From NCBI GenBank assembly GCA_022824585.1, contig JAJDZN010000327.1, positions 1-62,518 on the forward strand: DNA of 62,518 bases, given 5' to 3'. The DNA comes from Bryobacterales bacterium (GTDB taxonomy: Bacteria > Acidobacteriota > Terriglobia > Bryobacterales > UBA6623). Numbering within the stretch: position 1 is the first letter of the stretch; each line of letters begins with the position of its first letter. Shown here piece after piece: positions 24,540-31,493 of this stretch. The notes under the pieces were generated by a model. It had not been told where the DNA came from and made no database searches. It worked only from the letters and a program-made list of their open reading frames with translations. A program made the translations under genes and the position numbers.

Positions 24540-25814
24540 ATGGCCCTGCCGCGCCTGATTCCGATCCGCCAGCGCTTCCCGGACCGCGCGCTGCCAGATG
24601 TCTATCGCGCCGTCCGGGCGGAGATGGATGCCGCGCCGTGGGTGGCCGCCGTCCCGGCGGGCAGCCGTATCGCCGTTGGAGTCGGAAGCCGCGGGATCGT
24701 CAACATCGACACCATCGTCAAGGCCGTCGTGGACGCTTGGCTCGATCATGGGGTCAAGCCTTTCATCATTCCGGTCATGGGCAGCCACGGCGGCGGCACG
24801 GCGGACGGGCAGCGCGATGTCCTGGCCCACTATGGCATAAGCGAGGCTTCCATGGGGGTGCCCGTCGTCAGCTCCCTGGAGGTCGTGCAGATCGGGGAGA
24901 CGCCTCAGGGCATCGCCGTTTCGATGGACAGGGAAGCGTGGGAAGCGGACGGAGTCATGCTGTGCAGCCGCGTCAAGTGGCACACGGGCTTCGAGGGACG
25001 GCTCGAGAGCGGCGTCCACAAGATGATGGCGATCGGGCTCGGCAAGTGGGAGGGTGCCAAGCGCTACCACATGTGGGCCGTGCGCATGGGCCTGGAGGAG
25101 GTCATCCGCGAGGTCGGCAGCGTGATGCTCGCCACCGGCCGCATGCTCGGCGGCATGGCGATTCTAGAGGACGCCAACCACCAAACCGCGGAGGTTCACG
25201 CGCTGGGCGCCGGCAACATGGTCGCCGACGAGGAAGCGCTGCTGGCGCGGGTGAAGCGCTGGAAGGCCGATCTGCCGGCCGAGGCTTTCGACCTGTTGAT
25301 CGTGGACGAGATCGGCAAGAACATCTCCGGATCGGGGATGGACACGAAAGTGATCAATCGCTCGTGGATGGGGCGGAACTGCTGGCCGGGCCTGCCGCGC
25401 ATCGAGCGCATCTACGCCCGCGGCCTCACGCCGCACGGCGGTGGCAACGCGATCGGTATCGGCATGTGCGACGTGATCCATGACCGCCTGTTCCGTGCGG
25501 TCGACTTCGACAAGACGTGGATCAACTCCTTCACTGCTTCGAGCACCATCGGCTGCATGTGCCCCCCGCACTTCCCGACAGACCGCGAGTGCATCGAGCG
25601 CATCCTGGCAACGTGCGGGCGCGCGGACATCGCGGAGTGCAGCGTCGTGTGGATCCGCAACACCATGGAACTCGGCAGCATGCGCGTCAGCGAGGACCTG
25701 TTCGAAGCGCTGCGGGAGAATCCCCTGATCGAAGCAGTCGGGCCGGCGACCGAGATCGCTTTCGACTCGACGGGCCAGGTCGTCGGCGGCTCGCCCGTCG
25801 CGGAAGCGGCCTAG
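24540..25814 (+). CDS. LarA-like (DUF2088, lactate racemase domain) protein
   Basis: A 424-residue protein related to the nickel-pincer lactate racemase LarA. N-terminal marks are IAVGVGSRGIVNIDTIV, PFIIPVMGSHGGGTADGQ and, further on, KWHTGFEGRLESGVHKM, which aligns with the LarA segment PHFFAGYSGGRKS that carries a nickel-ligand His and the Lys bound to the pincer cofactor. The His is present, but the Lys position reads Leu or Glu, so racemase activity is doubtful. The last third includes an unusual Cys-rich segment GCMCPPHFPTDREC. Larger homologues annotated as lactate racemase domain proteins occur widely without known substrate. No larB, larC or larE cofactor gene is nearby. It diverges from the P1 peptidase and may be expressed from a leaderless message. 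Confidence 0.75.
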   Translation: MALPRLIPIRQRFPDRALPDVYRAVRAEMDAAPWVAAVPAGSRIAVGVGSRGIVNIDTIVKAVVDAWLDHGVKPFIIPVMGSHGGGTADGQRDVLAHYGISEASMGVPVVSSLEVVQIGETPQGIAVSMDREAWEADGVMLCSRVKWHTGFEGRLESGVHKMMAIGLGKWEGAKRYHMWAVRMGLEEVIREVGSVMLATGRMLGGMAILEDANHQTAEVHALGAGNMVADEEALLARVKRWKADLPAEAFDLLIVDEIGKNISGSGMDTKVINRSWMGRNCWPGLPRIERIYARGLTPHGGGNAIGIGMCDVIHDRLFRAVDFDKTWINSFTASSTIGCMCPPHFPTDRECIERILATCGRADIAECSVVWIRNTMELGSMRVSEDLFEALRENPLIEAVGPATEIAFDSTGQVVGGSPVAEAA

Positions 25815-25891
25815 CCCCCCGGTGGCCGCTGGGCCCGAGACTGACCCGGTGCGGGATCGGATAGACTGTGGATGCTAGAGCGGCTACGCGG

Positions 25892-26893
25892 ATGACTCAA
25901 TTGAAGCAAGCGCCAATGTCCAAGCTGGCGTTGTTCTCGCTGGTGGCGTCGGACCTGAAGCGGGTCGACGAGGTGATCGCTTTGGACACGGTTTGCTGCC
26001 AGGACGTAGTCACCGCGATCAGCCGGCACTTGAACGCCAGCGGCGGGAAGCGGCTCCGGCCGACGCTGCTGCTGCTGTCCGCCCGCGCCTGCGGCGAGCT
26101 CGGCGACGGGCCCATCCGCATGGCTGCAGTGATGGAGACCATCCATGCAGCGACGCTGGTCCATGACGACGTCATCGACAACGCCGAGGTGCGCCGCGGC
26201 AGTCCTTCGACCAATCAGGTGTGGGGCAACCAAGTCAGCGTGCTGGCGGGTGACTGGCTCTACATGCAAGCCTTCTCCATTGCGCTGCGCGAGCGGAGTT
26301 TCCGCATCCTCGACATCCTTACCGACCTGACCAAGATGATGGTCGAGGGCGAGTTGCTGCAGGCGGAGCTGATCGGCCGGACCGACGTCACCGAACAGCA
26401 GAACCACGAGCTCATCCACCGCAAGACCGCCTGCCTGCTGTCGGCCTGCAGCCTAGTGGGAGCGTTGATGGCCGATGCGTCCGAAGACACCGAGGAGCGG
26501 CTCAGGACCTACGGCTGGAACGTTGGCATGGCCTTCCAGCTCATCGACGACGTACTCGATTTCGAGGCCAGCGAGTCCGTCTTGGGCAAGCCGGTCGGCA
26601 ATGACCTGAAGGAAGGCAAGGTGACGCTGCCGATGATTCTGGCGCTGCAGTCCTGCACGCGCGCCGAACGGGCCCAGGTCGAGACGGTCGTGCGCGAACG
26701 CGGCTACACGTCCGTGCCAGCTGTCAGGATGCTAGAGATCCTCGATCGGCACGGTGCCATCGCGGAGGTTCGTCGCCGGGCGGTGCGGTTCTGCGAGGTG
26801 GCGCTGGAAAGCCTGTCAGGACTGCAAGAGACACCGTACAGGCGCGCGCTGGAGGACGCTGCCGGCCACTGGGCTATCGTGCGTCCCAGCTAG
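25892..26893 (+). CDS. Polyprenyl synthetase (all-trans prenyl diphosphate synthase)
   Basis: A trans-prenyltransferase of about 330 residues that extends farnesyl or geranyl diphosphate with isopentenyl diphosphate to make the isoprenoid tail of menaquinone. The first aspartate-rich motif is LVHDDVIDNAEVRRG and the second FQLIDDVLDF, both complete. GGKRLRPTL binds the substrate diphosphate. The residues before the first motif set product length but do not define it here. GTG 25868, ATG 25892 and ATG 25916 are possible starts. The last matches the N-terminus of characterised enzymes, while 25892 is kept as a compromise. Together with mqnD near 48.4 kb it indicates menaquinone as the respiratory quinone. 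Confidence 0.9.
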   Translation: MTQLKQAPMSKLALFSLVASDLKRVDEVIALDTVCCQDVVTAISRHLNASGGKRLRPTLLLLSARACGELGDGPIRMAAVMETIHAATLVHDDVIDNAEVRRGSPSTNQVWGNQVSVLAGDWLYMQAFSIALRERSFRILDILTDLTKMMVEGELLQAELIGRTDVTEQQNHELIHRKTACLLSACSLVGALMADASEDTEERLRTYGWNVGMAFQLIDDVLDFEASESVLGKPVGNDLKEGKVTLPMILALQSCTRAERAQVETVVRERGYTSVPAVRMLEILDRHGAIAEVRRRAVRFCEVALESLSGLQETPYRRALEDAAGHWAIVRPS

Positions 26894-26901
26894 GGCGCCG
26901 C

Positions 26902-28335
26902 TCAGGCCCACAGTTCGTCTACCGGAGCGTAGACATCGTCGTCGGCCACGGGCACATAGTAGAAGCCGCGGTCGAGCGGGTCGTCGTAGCGGACGGTCGT
27001 CCAGTCGATGCCCAGAGCGGAGTAGATCGTTGCCTCGATGTCCTCGGGGCGGATGTCCCTCTGCCGCGACCAGCCGTACTCGGTCGTGAAGGCCCCGGGG
27101 CCTCGACCGCCCTGGTCGCTGGTCGCCCCGATGATCTTGCCGCCCTGGACGCCCCCGCCCGCAAGGACGAAGAACATCTGCAGGTAGTGGTCGCGCCCGT
27201 TGCGGCCAGCCGACAGCGGGCCCGGCGTCCGCCCGAACTCGCCGCAGGCTAGGATCAGGGTCTGGTCGAGCTTGCCCGAGCCGTCGAGGTCTTCGATCAG
27301 GGCTGCGAAGGCAGGGTCGAACTGTGCCATCCTGCCGTAGATGTTGTTGCCGTTGGGATTGTTGGCAAGGTTGTAGATGTCGCCGTGGTGATCCCAGCCG
27401 GGCGAGTCGATCTGGATGAAGCGGGTCCCTTGATCTTCCTCAATGATCTTGCGGGCCGTCAGAACGGCATTGCCGAAACCCGTGTTGCCGTAGCGAACCC
27501 GCTCTTCGTTCGTGAAGCTGAAGGCGGCATCGACCTTCGGGTTGAACATCAGGCGCCGGGCGCCGTGGTACAGGTTCCCCATGCCAGACGCCTGCGGGCC
27601 GAAAGGAGACCCTTCGCCGCGCAGCTCGCTGTCGATCTCGTGCAGGAGATCCCAGCGACTCTGGAAGGCCGCCTCGCCTGCGGGATGGCTGGCGCTGGCC
27701 AGCCCGCTTGCATTGGCATAGGTCTGGAAGGGCCCGTATTCCACCGGGAAGTACCCCGCGCCGGAGATATTCCGCGCCTGCAGCGAGATGAACGTCGGGA
27801 AGGCTTGGTCAGGCCGCCGTTCCGGCTCTTTCTCGATCGCCACGACGCTGCCGATATGGGGGGCGATGCGGCCGGTCGGGGAGGTCGGGTTGCGCCCGAT
27901 CTGCATCCACGTCTGGGCCAGCGGATGCGCCCGCGCCCAGGCCAGCCCGGAGCGGATGATGGCGATCTTGTCCAAGACGCGGGAAGTGTTGCCGAGCAAG
28001 GCCGTCGGCAGCGTGACCGCGCCGTCCATGAAACTCTCGGGCTCGAAGTTGCTCGGGGTCACGCCCGAAATGTTCTTGAAGTCGAAGGTGTCTACATGGC
28101 TGGGCGCACCGCGCATGAAGATGAAGATCACGCTAGTGGCGGTGTTCTTGGGCTCCACCGAGCCGAGGGTCTCGGTCTCGCCCCGGGCCAGCCGGTCGGC
28201 CAGGAAGAAGCCCCCCACGCCGGTCAGCGTGTCGCGGAAGAAGTGCCGCCGCGTGCTGTGGGGGCGCTCGAAAAAGCTGTGGTGCGTCGGCTGGCGCCGC
28301 TGCACGATCTTGTCGAATCGTTCGCGCTCGTTCAT
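26902..28335 (-). CDS. DUF1501 domain protein
   Basis: A 477-residue exported protein with a twin-arginine-like N-terminus (STRRHFFRDTLTGVGGFFLADR, so exported folded). The DUF1501 family belongs to the alkaline phosphatase/sulfatase superfamily fold. Visible marks are ATSVIFIFMRGAPSHVDTFDF near the N-terminus and LACGEFGRTPGPLSAGRNGRDHY near the C-terminal third. Catalytic ability is not shown. It is translated 18 bases after the DUF1549/DUF1553 gene; this pairing is very common in Planctomycetota and Acidobacteriota but has no assigned biochemical role. Confidence 0.88.
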   Translation of the reverse strand: MNERERFDKIVQRRQPTHHSFFERPHSTRRHFFRDTLTGVGGFFLADRLARGETETLGSVEPKNTATSVIFIFMRGAPSHVDTFDFKNISGVTPSNFEPESFMDGAVTLPTALLGNTSRVLDKIAIIRSGLAWARAHPLAQTWMQIGRNPTSPTGRIAPHIGSVVAIEKEPERRPDQAFPTFISLQARNISGAGYFPVEYGPFQTYANASGLASASHPAGEAAFQSRWDLLHEIDSELRGEGSPFGPQASGMGNLYHGARRLMFNPKVDAAFSFTNEERVRYGNTGFGNAVLTARKIIEEDQGTRFIQIDSPGWDHHGDIYNLANNPNGNNIYGRMAQFDPAFAALIEDLDGSGKLDQTLILACGEFGRTPGPLSAGRNGRDHYLQMFFVLAGGGVQGGKIIGATSDQGGRGPGAFTTEYGWSRQRDIRPEDIEATIYSALGIDWTTVRYDDPLDRGFYYVPVADDDVYAPVDELWA

Positions 28336-28353
28336 GGCAATCCTCGACTCGGC

Positions 28354-30480
28354 CTAGTAGTTGAAGTAGAAGTCCGTCTTGTTGAACAGCGCCCACATCA
28401 GGTTGGTGGCGCGGTCCGCCCGATCTCCGCCCTGCAGGTACTGGACTGCGAACGCGGTCTCCTCCTCCGTCGGCGGGCGGCTCAGCACGCTCAGGTACAG
28501 GCTCGCCACCAAGGCGTCGTCGGCCAGCTCCAGGGACTGCCCCAGCGTCGAGGCCTGATTGTTGCGGTTGAGCCGGCTCAGCACGAACCGGTTGTTCATC
28601 AGGCTCAGAGCCTGCAGCGGGCTTCCCTCTCCGCTGCGCTTGGTTTCCTCGCGGTCGCCGGGCGTGAAGGCTTGCAAGATGCTGCGGATATTGCGGGCGA
28701 ACGCGCTGTTGCCCTGCGGCACCTCGGACACGTCGGGGAGCTGCATCGCGAACTCGACGTTGCGCATGGAGTTCGATGCCCGGAACATCGTGAACTGGTT
28801 GCTGGCCACCATCAGCGCGTCGACGACTTGCTCCGCCGTCAGCCGCTTGACCTGGTGCCGTATGAAGTACTTCTCGTCCAGCGGGTTGAAGACGCCCTCG
28901 TAGCGCGAGGAGAGCTGGTAGGCCTCAGAGGTGGTGATCTCCCGCATCAGCCACTTCAGGTCGAACCCGTTGTCTGCGAAGCCGGTCGCCAGCCATTCCA
29001 GCAAGCGCGGATGCGAGGGCTGGATGTCCCAGCCGGTCGGGGGCGGCGCTGCGGGATCGAGCCGCGCGAGGTCGAACTGGTCCGGCGGCTCGACGATGCC
29101 GCGCGAGAAGAATTCCCGCCAGATGTAGTTCACCGCCGCGCGGGAGAACTGCGGGTCCGAGGTCAGGTGCAAGCCCACTTGCTCGCGCAGCCGCATGCTC
29201 GGATCCACCACCGCCCGGCTCTCGAACGGATACGAGGGCGTGACGAACTCCTCCGGCGAATAGCGGTCAGGGCGGTTTCCGCCAAAGGTCTGTCCCAGGT
29301 ACTCTCCCGCCGTGTCGCCGTTCCGGGCTCGCTGCTGGTGCCCCTGCGCCAGGTCGTTGACCATGTAGTAGTTGGTATTCACCCGGCGGCCGTTGTTGGG
29401 ATTCACCGGGCGTTGGTTGCCCGGATACCGCCAAGCCTGAAAGCGCGGCACGTCGGAGAAGAACGCGGCCAGTCCCCACCCCTCGGCGCGCTTGGCTGCC
29501 GCGCCCCACACAGTGAGCGGCTCTAGGTGCCCGGCGCCGTCGTGGCACAGCACGCAATCCATGACCGAGATTCCGAGGAAGTCTCTCGCGGTGAAGAACG
29601 CGAGCGTGTCGTACGTGTCCTGAATCGGCCCCCCGATTGTCCGGCCGCCGACCACGTAGCCAACGGGCGATGGCTGGACCGGGTTGGCGTTGAGATTGTT
29701 GTAGGTCTGCTGCCAGTGCTCGAAGCTTGTGTAGCGGAAGGGGTAGTTGCGCCCGTCGCTGACCCCTTCGGCTGCCAGCATCTCGCGCGCCATTTGGTCG
29801 TACGGCTTGTTCTGCTGCATAGACTCCAGCAGGTACAGATGAAACGAATCGCGGGTCCACTGATAGCGGTTGACCTGCGCAGTCAGGCGGGTGTTGCGGA
29901 ACAGGTCGCCGAAGAACATGGTCCAGCGATCGGCCCACTCCGGCGTCTGCAGGAGCCGGTCGACCAGTTGCTCGCGCTTTGTCGGCGAGGTGTCGGCCAG
30001 AAACTCGACCACCTCGTCCTTGGTCGGAATGCGCCCGGTCAAGTCGAGCCGAACGCGGCGCAGGAACTCTGCGTCGGTCGTTAGGTACGTGAGCGGGAGC
30101 CCGGCGGCCGCCGCGGTCTTCTGTATGCAGTCGTCTATGCCGGCGCACGCGCCGCCGTCCGCAATGGTTTCCGCCGTCGCGGCGCTGCGCGGAATGATCC
30201 CGCCGTTGCGGCGCTGCGGGATCATCGCCAGCACGCTCTGCGTGTTGCGAGTGCGCAGCTTCATGGCCGCGAAGTCGCTGGCTGCCGTGCCGACCGGTGC
30301 GAGGCCGGCCTCAGGGCCGAAATAAGTGCAGCCCCCGTGGTCCGGGAAGCTCCCGTCCGGCGCCTGCCAATCGAGGTCTTCTCCCGCGACTTCCGCGACG
30401 CCGATCCCCGCAGTGAGCGCGGCTGCCAGCAGCAGCCGCGGACAGCGCCCTAGCACGCTGGGACGGAACCTACCGCACAT
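28354..30480 (-). CDS. DUF1549/DUF1553 domain protein with c-type heme motif
   Basis: A 708-residue exported protein with a signal peptide (LLLAAALTAGIGVAEVAG). It has the DUF1549 domain (RVRLDLTGRIPTKDEVVEFLAD near residues 145-166) and the DUF1553 domain (FSRAAVNYIWREFFSRGIVEP, and LTAEQVVDALMVAS). Between them CVLCH at about residues 307-311 is a canonical CxxCH covalent heme site. Families with these domains are usually named planctomycete cytochrome-associated proteins, and a heme would suggest periplasmic redox work. It leads an operon with the DUF1501 gene. No separate PSCyt1 domain was recognised. Function is unproven. Confidence 0.87.
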   Translation of the reverse strand: MCGRFRPSVLGRCPRLLLAAALTAGIGVAEVAGEDLDWQAPDGSFPDHGGCTYFGPEAGLAPVGTAASDFAAMKLRTRNTQSVLAMIPQRRNGGIIPRSAATAETIADGGACAGIDDCIQKTAAAAGLPLTYLTTDAEFLRRVRLDLTGRIPTKDEVVEFLADTSPTKREQLVDRLLQTPEWADRWTMFFGDLFRNTRLTAQVNRYQWTRDSFHLYLLESMQQNKPYDQMAREMLAAEGVSDGRNYPFRYTSFEHWQQTYNNLNANPVQPSPVGYVVGGRTIGGPIQDTYDTLAFFTARDFLGISVMDCVLCHDGAGHLEPLTVWGAAAKRAEGWGLAAFFSDVPRFQAWRYPGNQRPVNPNNGRRVNTNYYMVNDLAQGHQQRARNGDTAGEYLGQTFGGNRPDRYSPEEFVTPSYPFESRAVVDPSMRLREQVGLHLTSDPQFSRAAVNYIWREFFSRGIVEPPDQFDLARLDPAAPPPTGWDIQPSHPRLLEWLATGFADNGFDLKWLMREITTSEAYQLSSRYEGVFNPLDEKYFIRHQVKRLTAEQVVDALMVASNQFTMFRASNSMRNVEFAMQLPDVSEVPQGNSAFARNIRSILQAFTPGDREETKRSGEGSPLQALSLMNNRFVLSRLNRNNQASTLGQSLELADDALVASLYLSVLSRPPTEEETAFAVQYLQGGDRADRATNLMWALFNKTDFYFNY

Positions 30481-30777
30481 TATTCACGTACCCTCACAGA
30501 TGCTATCACATCGCGATGCGAAGTGATGTGCCACAACTCGCAATTCCATGCCCTTCCGGGGGCGAAGCGCGTGGCTCTTCGCGCGGCTGCGCCACCCCCG
30601 CGTTCGTAGCCCCGCAGTGCACTTATCGGGCATGCGGTGCATTGGACGTAGGACAGCGCCGTTTGGATTCACCCAGCGGGAGATTCTTTCGCCGTGACGT
30701 TGGGGTTCGGCCAAATTACGGTGCGATGGTGGGCGCAATCGGGTTCAGTCGGGCGGAGCCGGCGCTATAGTAACTGA
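30481..30777. other. 297-base intergenic region
   Basis: Short frames exist on both strands (30484-30738 minus, 30516-30770 plus), but neither resembles a known protein. The divergent genes on either side need promoters here. A TATAGT box lies at 30766-30771 on the plus strand. A possible small hairpin (CACATC...GATGTG, about 30510-30535) was seen and is not strong. Confidence 0.35.
30766..30771 (+). promoter_or_regulatory. -10 box TATAGT 6 bases before a GTG start
   Basis: TATAGT ends 6 bases before GTG 30778, so transcription would begin at or next to that codon, again fitting a leaderless message. The -35 candidate TTCAGT (30744-30749) is 16 bases upstream and weak. Confidence 0.4.
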
Positions 30778-31413
30778 GTGGAGCTGGTGCAAACAGCAAC
30801 GCCCGCTGGTTCCGCGATGGGTCTCGCACGACGAGCAGTGCTCTCCGCCGCCGCGCCATTGGCTGTGGCCGGCATCGCGCTGTCATTCTGCGCAAGCCTT
30901 GGCGCGCAGCCCCGCGCTCGAGTGCCGCTCGTGGATCAGCGCAGCGTCGCGCCGTACGTGCCCATGCCCTGGCATGTAGTGGACCGCATCATGGAAGTGG
31001 CCGAAGTCGCCGAGGACGATGTCGTCTTCGACCTCGGATCGGGCGACGGGAGGATCCTTCTGCGCGCCGCCAAGAGCCGGGGGGCGCGCGGCGTTGGCTA
31101 CGAGATCGATCCTGCCTTGGTCGAAGAGGCGCGCTCCGCGATCAGCGCGGCCGGTGTCCAGGACAGGGTCGAGGTGCGCGAGGGCGACTTCTTCGAGGCC
31201 GACTTGAGCCCGGCGACGGTCGTGACGCTATTCCTGATCACATCGGCCCAGCGGCAGCTGCGTCCCAAGCTTCTCGAGGAGTTGCGTCCCGGCACGCGGG
31301 TCGCATGCTACATGTGGGAGATTCCCGGCTGGAATCCTTCCAAGACCGTGACCGTGCCGGTTAGCGGCGCAGCCCATCCGATCTATGTCTACCGAGTGGG
31401 CAGCCACCAGTGA
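30778..31413 (+). CDS. SAM-dependent methyltransferase with N-terminal signal-like segment
   Basis: A 211-residue class I methyltransferase. Motif I is VVFDLGSGDGRIL (about residues 82-94), followed by an acidic residue at the end of strand 2 (GVGYEIDP) and by REGDFFEADL. The spacing resembles the DOT1-like group of small bacterial methyltransferases. Before the catalytic domain lies ARRAVLSAAAPLAVAGIALSF, a hydrophobic segment ending ASLGAQPRA that looks like a cleavable signal peptide. An exported SAM enzyme is odd since SAM is cytoplasmic. A TATAGT box 6 bases before GTG 30778 supports that start, whereas ATG 30817 would start directly at the signal. The substrate is unknown. Confidence 0.72.
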   Translation: MELVQTATPAGSAMGLARRAVLSAAAPLAVAGIALSFCASLGAQPRARVPLVDQRSVAPYVPMPWHVVDRIMEVAEVAEDDVVFDLGSGDGRILLRAAKSRGARGVGYEIDPALVEEARSAISAAGVQDRVEVREGDFFEADLSPATVVTLFLITSAQRQLRPKLLEELRPGTRVACYMWEIPGWNPSKTVTVPVSGAAHPIYVYRVGSHQ

Positions 31414-31493
31414 TCGGTAGGTAGTTCGCTCCGCTCGCAACCTGCCGCGTTCGGCTCGATACCCGCATTGGTGCTATAGAGAATAGGAGCAAT

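Noticed and set aside
27385..29526. 713-codon open frame on the plus strand
   Set aside because: It is antisense to the DUF1501 and DUF1549/DUF1553 genes, which have clear domains and signals. Long antisense frames are usual in GC-rich DNA, and this one has no recognisable domain.
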